From: Neolentinus lepideus HHB14362 ss-1
Taxonomy: Eukaryota; Basidiomycota; Agaricomycetes; Gloeophyllales; Gloeophyllaceae
Assembly (NCBI GenBank): GCA_001632425.1
Contig: KV425588.1
Location: 111,496-175,495, forward strand
Reading direction: 5' to 3'
DNA: 64,000 bases
Below the pieces are notes generated by a model that saw only the letters and a program-made list of their open reading frames with translations, had not been told where the DNA came from and did not search any database. How positions within the stretch are numbered: position 1 is the stretch's first letter; the number at the start of each line of letters is the position of its first letter. Positions 23,373 to 35,566 of this stretch are shown one piece after another. The position numbers were made by a program, and so were the translations under genes.

Positions 23373-25648
23373 GATGGCTCTCGTCTACGGAGAAGTCGTG
23401 TCAGAAGGTTGCCCAGAGAGATCTAGGAGGATCCCAGAGTAGGGAGGGAGGCTGTCTGGTCTGTGGTGGTACTCTTCCGAGTCGGCTGCGAGTGATAGCA
23501 GGAACGCGTGTCCCCTACCCGACCATAAATACCCGTTGGCGGGAACAACTGATTGTATAAAGTTATGTATAACATGAAAGCGTCTCCCAGACCATCGAAA
23601 TCCCAATCCTCCATTCGGTGCTTTCCCACACCCGAGCGACGCTGACACCGCCTAAATGAAAGAATTTCCACGCGTTTGCCGCCATCTTTGCGGCAAAGAA
23701 GGGCACGATGCAGCAGGTGGTATTGGTAAGAGGAATGATGCTCACGAGAAAGACAGGTCATTCCCAGGTCTTGTGAACTGATTCAAGTTATCAGATATCC
23801 TCTGAGCCGTCAATTTCGGTTCAGTACTCAGCTCGCCGCCGTTCTTGGAACAGACAGGATATATGAAATAGAACGCAGTATCAAGACGTCAACTGAGGGG
23901 TTCCGACATGAGGTTGAGAAGTTCTGCGACGGTGCAAACGATACGGACGAGGACAGGGTTAGGAGATGATCAACGTACAAAAGAAGAACGCGAAGAAGAC
24001 GGCACAGCTATTTGAGAACTGAGAAATAGTTATTTATGTCTCAAATGAATATTAAGCATGCTCAAGCTGCCAACCACTCACATTCGACGGATTACAAACG
24101 GGATCCAAAATATCGTGATGGGTAACGTGCCTTCAGCGTGTTGTGATAGACATATCCTACCGCAAGGCCGGCTAGAGACCGCGTCCAGGACAAAGAAACG
24201 GTCATTCCGGAATGGCATCCGTTGCGGAGAAAGACCGAGAACCGGGAGATGATGGCCGAGACGAGCAAGATGGCGCGATAAAATGTTTGGAAGCGCAATC
24301 TCAAGTCGGCTGTAGATTGGGATAAACTGCAGCTGAACGATGGTGGCAACGAGAGCATTGCGAGTACAAGCGCATCGGAGGACCGAGGTACACCGATATT
24401 GAACCGTACTCAGGACTGGTCTATGCGAGAAAAGTGGATCAAAGTCTTACGGAGTGGGTTTGCCAAGACAGATTCGAAGCGTCTCTCGGTTCGTCGCAGT
24501 TGGATGGCGCAGTCGTTGGCAGGTGCTGATGAGAACTACACACTCGGACACGGACAGTCCCACTCTTTGAGGAATATGTTGACCAAAATATGTATTCCCA
24601 CGGCCCCAAGATTACCTTTTAATCCCATTTCGGCATTTTCACCATGGTGCAAGACTGCAACTCCCGCTGTGAGAGAGAGCAACCAGGTCGATGGGATAAT
24701 CGGCATTGTAGCTCAGGACCGGATAGCTTTAAGGCCTCCACCCCGACGGGTTTCTGTAACCATCACGACAAATTATTTCGTCATAAGACTCGAGGGCATC
24801 TCCATCAGGATCAATGGTCGAGGTTTACGAAGGAAATGCATCGTCACGGCAATGAAAACATGCGGCTCGAGGGTTAAATATATTCCCCTTGGTCAAGAAG
24901 GCCGACGGGACAGATCGAAGGGCGACAAGAGATGGTCATCCTGTCACATCCTGCGAGATTTTATGCTGAGTTTGAGAACATCCATTCATCGCCATGGGTG
25001 AGCTGATAGCTGCGAGAAATGAGATGCTATACAACAGCCTGTCCGCTGCCGGAGACAACGGCAGTGTTATTGTACGGCATACCAGCTCTGCAACGCAGGA
25101 TGGGAGTCGTCAGATGCTATGGCCGTTCAGCTCCTCCCTAGGATATTGACTCTGAACAATCAAAATGAAGAGTAGCATGACTCTACCATACCGCGAGGTA
25201 CGTACCTATACCTGATAGGAGAGCGCATGCAAGTCATAGCTATGAAACAAATCGTAAAACAAGACATGGTCGCTTGTGTGTTTGATGGACACCGAGTGTC
25301 TCGGCCGGAAAGACTTTTGTCTCCGTAGCGTCGACGCGTCAATGGTCGTGGCATACACTCAGGGAAAGTGTCTCCCACCTATTCATGAATTCAGGAGGAG
25401 ACGACTCCCTTACCAAAATATTTCATGGCAGCGGCTATTCCGGAAATCAGGAGTGGCAGCTGTGGCGAGGCTTGGGCGAGACAATCGAATTTGGGCAGCT
25501 CAAGCGCCCAGGCATTCAAACTTACACCAAATAATCACAAACATAGATGTGGCACCAGGCCATCGCGACGAGTCACAGCAACGTACACTTTTATCATCTG
25601 CAAGTGATCTACAGAGAATCTCCGGCGTTTGTATGATATTGTATCAAG
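23373..25648. other. 2.3 kb with only broken hydrophobic frames
   Basis: No intact gene could be built. On the minus strand several short frames encode hydrophobic runs (about 23563-23745 VSIIPLTNTTCCIVPFF; about 24092-24358 FQTFYRAILLVSAIISRFSVF; about 24660-24730 STWLLSLTAGVAVLHH). They are separated by stops with no acceptable splice joints. This looks like a decayed membrane-protein gene. No family could be assigned. Confidence 0.35.
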
Positions 25649-28600
25649 ATGGACATGGTGCGCGATTTTCTTCTCATTTTCCTGATTTTACCTACATCTA
25701 GTCATAGCTATATGGCCGACACCGCAAGTCCATCGTGGACATCGAAGGAGAATTATTAGACATCTTCTACGACCACCCGGAATCCCATGAGAATGACGCT
25801 GGGCTCCCAGTTATTCCTGCCAACCACCTTGTTGATGTCTTCCGCACGTACTCCGAGAATCACGACGGTCTCGAACTCATCACGACCGAGGAGGAGGAAC
25901 AACTTAACCAGCTGATCGAGAGTAACCCAGGATTGGAAGTAACCCCGCAGGTGCTCATCGAGTTCATAGCTATGCGTGCAGCTGCGAAGGCGCGCGAGGA
26001 AGCTGCCGAGGTAAATAGGGATAACGAGCAACAGGAGATGCAGGAACGTGAGGAGGAAGGTGGCGAAGACTCGGAGGGGGAGCGCGGCAGGTCAGAGTAC
26101 TGGGAGGGAGGAGACGGATACAGGTCGCGTTCGTCGAGCGAGGACTCTGGAGGTACGTCCGTGTACAGGAGCAGACCGCCTTCGCGAGGACCCCCAGTAC
26201 CTCCCAAAACGCCCGGTGCGCCGACCACGCCATTCGACGGCACCCGAAGGCAGAGAACAACGCCACTCGGGCCACCCTCGAGCTGGACAGCTAAAAGACC
26301 GGTCCCGGCTTCGCGAAGAAAGAGCGTGGATGGAGGGCATTCGCGTGCCCTTAGCGATTCCGAGGTGCGCGTGCACGCTATTGTGCCACTGATGGCAGAA
26401 GCATCTTATCAGCTCCCTTTGTTTGTAGTTCATGTCCGACAGCCCCAGCTCCTGGAGCGGTAACAAATCTGGACGACGCTCGCGCGCCCCTTCGAATCCA
26501 ACCTCTCCCAAATCACAATCGACCCCTACCCTGCCCAGCATGAACCATTTCGTTGGCTCGTCCCCTTCCTCGTATAGTCGGCCTCCTTCTCGACCACAGT
26601 CGCGCTCCGAGTCTCGCTCTTCGCAGCGCTCAAACAGTCTGGGTAGTCGCCTCTTTGGCACTCCTCCCCCGCACGGTGACGATTCTGGTATGGGTATGGG
26701 CATTACCCCTCCCTCGCCCGAGATCGACATAAGTAGTCACATGGTCCGACGTCAGCAGCAGCAACACCAGGACCCTGACGACGACCTCTCCCTCTCGCAT
26801 GGGGTTAACTCCCTACCTATGCCCCGAGGCTCTGACTCCGACTCTGATTCCGACAGTGAGGATCGCACTCTTGGCTTGGTTATGGATCGGTCTGCTGCGT
26901 CGTCGACAGTGTCACTGGAGCCGACTGAACGGTTGGAGGCGCTGCAGAAGACGAATCAGGAGCTGGGACGGAAGCTCATGGAAGCGGAACGGATGCTTCA
27001 GCTAAGATTGAATGAACATGAGCTCGAGCTGGAGGAGATGCAGGGGAGGCTGGAAGAGGCGAAGAGTGAGCTCAGCGCGACTAAGAGGGAAGAGAAAGAA
27101 TTAAGGGCGAAAGAGGTTTGTGCGACCATTCTCAGACTCCTTGCACCCTTCTTGATCATCATAGCTCACAAATTGATGTTTGCGTTCTACAGAAGCAGAA
27201 CTCTTCGCAGATTTTGGCTCTCGAGTCCGAAATTGCTAAGCTCCAGAAGAGCTTGGACAACTCTCGGACAGCGTACCAGAGTCTGCAGAAGCAGTACCAG
27301 GAGCAATGCGGTAAGTGGACATGTTTCCATTTACTCATTTCCTGCACATATTGAAATACTGCAACGAAGCTGAGTCCGAACGTTACCGCAATGCTCTTCG
27401 GCGTCGTGACGAAGAGATCAAGGACCTACAGGAAGCCTCCGCCCTCCAGTCCCTTGAGGCGCAGAAGCTCTCGCGCGAGTCAGACAATTATGAGGAGCGC
27501 ATCAATATCCTCGAAAGTGAGCTTGTGGCCGCGCAACAAACGCATGCTCAGTTGGAAGAGCAGAAGCAAGAGAACATGCTTCTGAAAGAGACCATAGATC
27601 GTATGAGATTTGACATGGACGAACTACGGACTAGCGCTGCGAGCCAGACTCAGGGTGGCACAGGCACAGGGGCGAGCGCGAAGAACACAATCAGTAAGAG
27701 TTTAGGAGCGGAGCTACTGGGCAAGATGAAGGGGGCCATGTGGGATGGGGAGGAAGAGGAGGCTGAGGACGAAGGCGAGGGAAGTGAATCAACCACGGCT
27801 GTGGAGGAAGAGGAATCGAGTGGGACGGAGGGAGAGGATGTTATTCAGACTATCATCACTCGCACGAAGAAGGTAAGCCGTGTTTCTAGTCAACTGGCGC
27901 GTTATTTGAACAAACAAATCACTGTTTCTCAGAGAGTTGCCCGTTCGGGCAAAGTGGAGAAGGTCATGTTTGAGGAAGTCAAGCAGTACACCGACACTGC
28001 CATCCAATATGATGCATTGCATTTTTTTGCAAGCAGCTCTACGCAGACGGATTCCCAATCCAAGATTCTGATGGCATCCACCATCGTTCAGACCGAAACA
28101 CCTCCCGTCCGCGCCTTGGAGATCCAGACCGAGACCGAGACCGAGCCCGCCCCTGCTGCCAAAACCACCGTTGACATGGATATACAGACCGACCTCGTTG
28201 CGGCGGCAGTCTCTACGCAGGAGGAGGATGCGCTGGCTTCATCCTCGTCGACTGTTCTCCCCCCGACACCTAAATCCCTTACCCCGGACCTCCCACCTTC
28301 GTACAGTCAAACCCAGGAAGACGAGAAGCAATTACGGATCGCTGCCGAAACTCTTCACAAATGGCACCCTGGTGTCATAGGGCCGTTCGAGACCGTTGCG
28401 ACCGGCGTATCTGAGGACGCCATCGAGGAGTGGAAAGCCCTCAAGGATGAACTTGGCATCGACTGCATCGTCATTGACAAGATCATCGAAGACTCACCCA
28501 AGACTGGCGAGCCCCGTTCCTCGAAGGACCACAAGCGGCGCAAGAGTAGTCGATTCTACAACATCTACAATACTTACGTCTACGGAAGCAAAGATGGCAA

Positions 28601-28871
28601 CGAGTCGTCGTTCCCGGTCAATATTACTACTCAAGCTCTCTTATGTGTGGGGGTCTCGGCTCTGGTTCTGTTGGCAATAAGACCCATTATAGCCCCTCAC
28701 TCTTACATCCACGGCAGCCCATCATACTATGATCGCATGGCATGGAGTAGCTTCAATTCCATGTACCCTCATGCAGAGGGCTTCTCCCCTGATGGTACGG
28801 CCGCTGTATGGAAACTGTTTGGCCGCCTGGGCGGTGGTGCTGCTAGGATAGCGAGGGGTTGGCCGACATGA
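25649..28871 (+). CDS. Coiled-coil protein with C-terminal membrane anchor, 970 aa
   Basis: Six exons: 25649-25657, 25708-26364, 26429-27115, 27193-27310, 27370-27872, 27933-28871 (2913 nt, phases consistent). The first exon encodes only three residues. The N-terminus is acidic and EF-hand-like (LLDIFYDHPE... LVDVFRTYSENHDGLEL). A Ser/Arg/Pro-rich linker follows, then long heptad coiled coils (EALQKTNQELGRKLMEAERM; SQILALESEIAKLQKSLDN; EERINILESELVAAQQ). After an acidic stretch and basic segment (KDHKRRKSSRFYNIYN) comes one hydrophobic helix (LLCVGVSALVLLAIRPIIAP) and about 60 residues to the end. This order (cytosolic coil, one anchor, short lumenal tail) resembles nuclear-envelope KASH-like or ER tether proteins. 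That identity is inference only, since no KASH ending (PPPx) is present. Confidence 0.82.
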
Positions 28872-29268
28872 TACTGACCGCACGACAGGAAGACATCAAA
28901 TCTTATGACATTTATGCTCTATGCTGCTTATTTACCTTCTCGGTTCCTGTCCCCCTACTCATTATTTCTCTCTTTATGGCCGGTACTGACTGTTGTTATG
29001 GTATGAACTATGCGAAGGAGCCCTTGTACAATGTTGTATCATAGTCACACTTGATACCTTTAGTCTAGCCAGCCATAATACAATTTCTTGTGAATATCAA
29101 CGTGCTGGCAGGTAAAACATGACGACAGACCAAAAGGACATGCATGAGGGAATAGTATAAGTGCGTGGAAGGGTATATGTAACGAAATACATCAGTCCGT
29201 ATTCTTCTATGACTTCTCTTCATCTTCTATATCGTCCGCGCCTACATCTCTAAGTGCTCCATTTTGTG
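28872..29268. other. Intergenic region between converging genes
   Basis: 3' ends of the coiled-coil gene and the kinase gene. No additional gene is supported. Confidence 0.5.
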
Positions 29269-32239
29269 CTACTCCTCACTACTATCTGGAGGTGGTGAAG
29301 CCAATGTGACCGATACAGAAGGCCTCCGCCGCCGAACCTCCAACGGAATAGCGTCGTCGTCGCTCTCGTCGTCTTCTTCGTTGTATAACTGACTGGTGTT
29401 GAGCGGAGGTCTTTCGTCATCGTCAGAATTACGATCGAAGAAGCTACTGGAATCATCCTCATAGTCTTGGTACCGGTCGTTGAGAGAGTAGACTTCCTGA
29501 GTCAGAGGGCTTGTTGTGCGTGATCGGGGATGTGCTTGGACTTGTCGGATGAGGTCATGAGGGACAGGATCAGCCGCCTCGCAGAAGACGCGCTCCGTTT
29601 GTGGGTGGATAGGGGTAAGGGGTTGTGGCACGCCTGGCGTCACGAGACGAATGGCCGACGCTGCTGGATGGATTGGTTCGTTCAGCAGGACTCCGCCAGC
29701 GCCCAGGTTCATCACTTCCTTGTCCACGCCCGAGGTCTCCCACTGATCAGCAGAGTGGATGCTCGTCACGTCTTCCGAGTGTCGCGCGTAGTCGGCTGTT
29801 TCGCCCCAACTCGACGCTCGTCGAGCAGCCGTCAGCGACTCTGATACCCTCTCAGAGGTGTTCTTCTGGCGCACAGCAAACGCTTCCTCGCTCCTCCGAG
29901 CGTAGAGATCCGCAACCGGACTGCGAGTACCGCGGTGCGCAGCACGAGGTGACGGTGACGACGACACCGGCAAGGATGCCGACGTAGATGCTTCATGTGG
30001 TGCAGGCCCGTTGTAAGTCGTATTCCGACTCGCGCGCAAGCCCGCAGGTATCCAAGAGGAGAGTGAAAACCGATTCCGTGACGGTTCCTCGACAGGCTTC
30101 TTCTCGCTGTAGGGCGAGTCTTGGTCGCCGAGACTACTTGACGTCGGACTGGCGGAGTGAGCGGAATAGCCCGACTGAGGGCTTGCCGGAACAACGTTGC
30201 GCGAGCGTGGCACAAGGAGCGTCTCCGAGCCACGACGTGCTTTGCCAAATGATCCGGCAATCTGGACCGATTGGTGCCGTGTCGTTGGGTATCGTTCTAT
30301 TGACCTTGAACGGATATGCGAAACGACGTCCGGCGATGACTGGTTGTTATACTCGGGCACGATTGGAGCAAGCCGCCTTGTCTTGTGAGGCCCGGCCGAC
30401 GTAGAAGGCCTCGCGCTCACAGTCTTCGCTCTGCCCACGAGCACATGCGGCGCAGACCTCAAACCGACGCGGTTCAGCTCTTCCTCATCATCATCCTGTT
30501 TCGAGCGGAACGACCGCTGAGTCCTGACAGTCTTCCACAAGTACGAAATAGGGCGCGTAAGCCTTCTTGTCCACCGGAAGCGCACGTCTGACATGGCGTC
30601 GCTCGCATCGTCGTCTGTCACGCGCACTTGTTCCTCATTGCTCGGCGAAGTCTCGCGGAGCCACGCATCTGCATTTGGGATATCGCGAAGGAACCACGAG
30701 CAGCGCTAGCATGAGTGGACACACCAATCAGCGTCGACAACTCACTCACTCGGGTCGTAGAAGCCACCCACCTTGACCTGTTCCAAAGTAATTCGCTTCT
30801 CGGCGTCCTTCTCGAGCAGTCGCTCGAGCAGCCGCACGACGACGTTGCCCTGTGTATCGTGCTTAGTCCGCGGGGCATGTCTCGGCCCTGACTCAACCTG
30901 GTCCGAGCCCATCGTGGGCGGGAGGTCCCAGTCCTGATTGCAAATCATCTGATAGACAGGGTACTCGTTCATGTCCTCATCGAAGAAAGGGGTCGTGCCA
31001 AAGAGTAGACAGTACAGCGTCACGCCGAGCGCCCAGACGTCAATGGCCTTGCTGATGGCTCGCTTGGGGGGCGTCAGCGGGGTCACGGACGTAGCGCCAT
31101 CTGCGGACATGGTACCAATGTCGTAGATGACCTCGGGAGCCATGAACGCAGGCGTGCCGGCTGTTCGTGAGAGATCGGACTCGTCCATGAGTACAGGGTC
31201 GTCAGTGGAATCTCCCGTTACTGATAGATTACGCTGACCCGCCGATGCAAGGCGTTGTGCATACGAGAAGTGAGAAACGCCGAAGTCTGTGATCTTCACG
31301 GTCCGTCGGTCGCTTGTATACATGAGATTGGCAGGCTTGATGTCTCTATGAATGATACCTTGGTAATGAACTGTAAAAGGGAAATACTCCGCCGCTTAGT
31401 CGATCGCACGCTACTGTCATTGATAGGGGTATGGACGTACGATATTCTAAGCCAAGGATGACATCGCGGATGATTCGCCTGCTTTGGTCGACACGTAGTA
31501 CAGGACGACCGTTGCGGTTACGCCATTTCACTTCGCCGCCACCAAGGAATTCCATCACTACGGAGAAAATTCGGTTAGCATCAATATACGCATCCACATA
31601 TCAAAACACAGCAGGGGACATGAGCTCGGCAGTCCGCTAGAAACACGTCGGCTCAACGACTCAGTGCTCGGGCAGATACACGCCAGTATGTCTCACTTCG
31701 ACATATAGATAATATCCTGACTACGAAACGAAGACGCACCCATGAATATGCGGGAGTAAAGCTTGTCGTCGATAACCTCCAAGAGACGTACAATGTGGGC
31801 ATGACGAAGCTTCTTCATGATGGCGATCTCCTTGCGGATTTTCTGCTCCGTGCTGCTCAGTCTCTCGGTCAATGGAAGGTGAGGGCTGCTAGGGATGTTG
31901 GATGGACGTCGCAGCTTTTTCATCTTCTCGGCACGGGGATTCTTTCGCCTCACTGCCTTGATAGCCTTCTCGCCAGTCGTCAGACGGGCCATATCACAAG
32001 CCACAAATAGTACGTACCACAGGCTGACGATCGTTCAGCAAATCCCAAGCCAAGTAGACATCTCCATGTTGCCCCTTCCCGACCATTGGACCACGAATGT
32101 ACTGGTTGATGACTGGCAAGCCCGAGTCCGTATAGCGCTCCCTGATATTCCCTGTCATTCGAACGCCATCCTCTGGATCTAGAGGGGTGTGGCCGTCCAT
32201 AGAAGCAGGTGAGTCCTGAGGCAGCGACCCGTCGGCCAT
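29269..32239 (-). CDS. CaMKK/Sak1-Elm1-type Ser/Thr protein kinase, 866 aa
   Basis: Five exons: 32239-32018, 31965-31740, 31557-31441, 31370-30772, 30705-29269 (2601 nt). The kinase domain has the Gly loop (VGKGQHGDVYLA), the ATP-binding lysine in PVAIKAVRRKN, MKKLRHAHIVRLLEVID, the hinge VMEFLGGGEVKW, catalytic loop IIHRDIKPANLM, DFG (ITDFGVSH), AGTPAFMAPEV and DVWALGVTLYCLLFG. The GGEVKW hinge and long activation loop are typical of the fungal kinases related to CaMKK2 that activate Snf1/AMPK (Sak1, Tos3, Elm1). The domain ends with WFLRDIPNADAWLRET. A long Ser/Arg-rich, acidic-ended tail follows and is probably regulatory. Assignment to one yeast paralogue is not possible. Confidence 0.88.
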
Positions 32240-32805
32240 ATTGAGGGCAGCATATGCTGCTGGCTGCAACAATTAAATAATTTCTGTGCAAATTGCAGAA
32301 ATATGCAGAGCAGGCGCAACCTGGCACGCAGAGAGGAAGACAACCCCACAGAGCCCCAAAGCAGTTTATAAACGAGTGCTAACAACAAGATGGCAATACG
32401 GGTCCGGGGACCCGGGAAACCGCTTCCGAGATCTATTATTCTTGACCCCATTTACACAAAATAATCCGGCCTATTTCCTCCGGTTATCAGAACCCTGATG
32501 GCGATGCCCCTTCCCCACTCCCCTCATCGTCGTGCGCAACGCCAAGCTGCCTTACTCGCGAGGACAGGCGCACTTCTCCTCTTCGGACACGTCTTTCATG
32601 ATCTGTAAGGGCAGGCGCCATGCCTCAAGTCAGGAACGATGGACGGATATTAAACGGCAGAAGAAATAACAAAGCGCCGCCGATGATGCGGTCAAAGCTG
32701 GTCGTGAGTCCTGAAAGGCATCTGGAAAGCACCCCATGACATAAAGAACAGTGATGGGGGTTGGAGTCACCGGCGTGAACGGCCATCAAACACTCAGGCA
32801 AACAC
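32240..32805. other. Promoter region of the kinase gene and 3' flank of the zinc-ribbon gene
   Basis: No additional coding sequence is supported in this about 570-bp gap. Confidence 0.45.
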
Positions 32806-33038
32806 TCAGGCAAAATGAAACGTCTCGTCGTAATTCTCAACACCCACTTGGTCAACGTGCTTGCCACATCCCTGCAAAAATGCCGCAGCACGAGTGCGGG
32901 GTAAGATCAATCAGGTGAGCGGGGTAGAAGGGCCCCTCCTCCTTCGCGTACCTTCCACGACGTCTTTCCACACTTGTCACACTTGACGAGGTAGCACGTA
33001 TTCACAGGTGCCGTCTGCTCCCGTGTCTCGATGGCCAT
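32806..33038 (-). CDS. Small zinc-ribbon protein, 50 aa, intron-split
   Basis: Two exons, 33038-32952 and 32871-32806, joined across an 80-nt intron in phase 0 (153 nt). The protein has YLVKCDKCGKTSWKGCGKHV, with three Cys (CxxC then C) and a His. A family of tiny conserved fungal proteins shares this KCDxCGKTTWxGCGxHVD pattern; their function is not established. The gene is below common length cut-offs in either exon, so it is easily missed. A short direct repeat (AAACACTCAGGC twice) covers its stop codon. Confidence 0.8.
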
Positions 33039-33587
33039 GGTGATGGTACGTATTGATCCTGATCTACAAAGCAGTTTGACGAAATCAGTTGCGATGCACG
33101 TACGAGATTCACCCCGATGTCATCTTACGCAGTAATGAAATCTTTGTCCACGCGTCGGACAGATGGTGGTTCTCAGCAAGTTCGCAGGCGCCCAAATGCT
33201 CGGTTTCACGGAGCTTTCTGTATTCCAAAGAGGGCGAAATTCGGATATATCGGCATCGGTTACTTTGCCGGGAACTCAGACAGCCTTACTCATCTCCTTC
33301 AAGGGAAAGTGCTATGTCTTTCCACTCGATGGCATGAAAACCGAAAAACGGCCCAGCTACAAGCACAACAACATCTGGCTCACAAAAAGCCAGACGAAAT
33401 TACACCATCTTATCTCGGACAATACACTATATACAGTCAGCTTTACTTTACTCAAATGCCTGGATTTCACTGTTCCCTCTTAAGAGGGGCCGACAGTGAA
33501 CACGTTAGTTGCCATCCCATGTCAAAGATCTAAGACTAGAAGCAACCACCTCGCCAATGCTCCCGGCATCATAACGTTGTCCCAACT
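33039..33587. other. Intergenic region, no gene recognised
   Basis: Plus-strand frames here (for example 33163-33483) lack splice support and family resemblance and are not called. Confidence 0.45.
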
Positions 33588-35566
33588 CTAATTCTTGCCC
33601 TCGGCACCGGCAGTAGTTCGCGCTTCCAATATCACATCTCTCAGCCTTTGTATCGCCTCCTCTATCTCCTCCTCATCGAGCAGACTGAAAGACGCGCGCA
33701 CATAGCCCGTCTTCCTGGCATTCGGCATGAACACTGTCCCAGGCAGCGCGAGCACGCCCCGCTCAATCGCCTTCGTGCGGATGACCACCTCCGAGTCCTC
33801 CTCCTCGGTCCCCAGCAGAAGCTTGAACCTGTTCACTCGTTAGCCCTCTCGGCTCCGCTAGGTGGGAGGGGCGACGTACCAATAGAACATCCCCGCTTCC
33901 GGTCGGCTCCACTCTGCAAGCCCTGTGAGATACTGGCGCATGCATCGCTCGAATATGTCCCGTTTCTTCCGATAGAAGGCAGACACATTCTGGCTATGGA
34001 TTTTGAATGTGTCATATCCCCATGAATTCAGAAGTGTCGAAACCATCACTTGCGTAAGACCCGCAACTTGCAGGTTCGCCATCGCGGTCTACTCGACAAT
34101 GTGACATTAGCACAGGCACCACGAAAAGCAACCAATACGTACGTGCATGTCCATAGCTCGCAATAATGGCTCGGGCCCGGAAGCGAAACCGATACGGATC
34201 CCAGCGGACAGAACCTTTGACAAACTGTCAAATCGCAACACACGCCCGACCTCGGGCTCTTCCAATTCCAAAGTGAAATATGAGGCGGGCCGAGGGGCCT
34301 CTCCAAAGTATAAATAGTAGTAAGGATCATCTACGTATACCGGTAAGATATTTCACGTGAAGATACAGTCTACAGCAACTGCGTACCTTCCATAATCAAG
34401 AAGTTGTGCTCCCGAGCAAGGGCCAGTATTTCCTTTCTGCGTTTCAATGTAGTAGTAAAACCGGTTGGATTCGAGCCGAACTGGGAAAATTAAGTGATGA
34501 CATACATATATCAGAAAGCCAAGATCAGAACATACCGGAACGGTGTATAGTACTTTTGGCTTGCGCTTCCCTACTGGCCAGTTCTCGAGTATTGACCGCA
34601 TCGATGCAGGGTCGATACCATCGGAATCGGTGTCAACCTCTATGCTGCGACATTAACGTCTCACTCAAGAATAACCAAAATCCAATTGAACACACCAATT
34701 TGCTCGCAATGTTCGAACATCGGAAGAACCCCGCTAAAATCCGGGTCGGTGATGAAAATCGTACCCGCCGATGCATGAAAGTGATGCTGCCACGCACGCA
34801 TAAGCAGGAGACTCAATGAGCATGGTGTCTCCAGGGCTCAAGATCGCCGTGATCGCCTATGGGGTGTTGATTCAACGCTTCCATGACAGGCAGTGATGAT
34901 CGCCTACTTTGTACAGCAGATCTTGGGAACCAGCACCGATGCTGACACGCCAGCCTTCACCCCTCTTTCTCCCATGCGAATACTCCTGGAGGCCAAAGAC
35001 CCAGTTCACGAGCGAGGGTTCGCCTCCAGTAGGTCCGTACTGCAAGGCTTCCGCGAGCTCGTTCTTGTCCAGCTCTAGGCTGGTCTCTGTTGAGGGATCG
35101 GTGGGCGAGCGGGCGGTAAAGGAAATTGAAGTGAAGGGGAAGCACGAGGCGTTAGGCTTTCCGGCCAGGAGGGAAATCAGGCCGGGGGTATTTTCTAAGG
35201 GGAACAGTGCACGAACTGAATCCATGCATGAGATGAATATCGTTCAACTTTGGTCTGTGAGATGCCTTGAGCTTACTGGGGCTAGGCTTCCTCTTATTTG
35301 CGGCGTCGGAGAAGAAGGGCGTGTAGAACTCGGCCGGAAGGTGCTTGACTTGGGAAATACCATTGGTAATTTTGGGTAGGGCGGTGTTGACGATGATTGG
35401 CACACCGTCGCTATGGGTTGCGACAGGATCTGTCTAAGTAAACCCGGGCCCGCAGCGCCAATCAGCCCTGAAGGAAGATATTATCACAGATCCTACTTGC
35501 CTCCTTGACACCGTTTACGACGGCGGCTGCCTCCAGAGGTTGTTCGAACGTCAAGACGTTTGACAT
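33588..35566 (-). CDS. Aro8-type class I aminotransferase (aromatic / 2-aminoadipate)
   Basis: PLP-dependent fold-type I transaminase, acting on aromatic amino acids, 2-aminoadipate or kynurenine in the known family. The 5' exons are 35566-35501, 35433-35277 and 35215-34908, with further exons to the stop at 33588. Landmarks in order are LPAEFYTPFFSDAANKRKPS, FPLENTPGLISLLAGKPN, QYGPTGGEPSLVNW, GSQDLLYKAITAILSPGDTM, LYTVP followed by FGSNPTG, LIMEDDPYYYLYF, the PLP-lysine motif RFDSLSKVLSAGIRIGF, EAGMFYWF and RASFSLLDEEEIEEAI. The first intron begins GCAAGT after GAG, a GC-AG site, and is needed to attach the N-terminus. The protein is full length; the exact substrate cannot be read from sequence. 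Confidence 0.92.

Noticed and set aside
24399..25001. 200-codon plus-strand frame
   Set aside because: It is Arg/Ser-rich with no recognisable motif and lies opposite hydrophobic minus-strand fragments. It is probably a chance frame in decayed sequence.
32761..32820. Direct repeat AAACACTCAGGC considered as a possible CRISPR-like or satellite array
   Set aside because: Only two copies with no spacers. CRISPR arrays are not expected in a fungus and none was seen.
33163..33483. 106-codon plus-strand frame
   Set aside because: No family resemblance, no splice partners, and no promoter signal distinct from the neighbouring zinc-ribbon gene.
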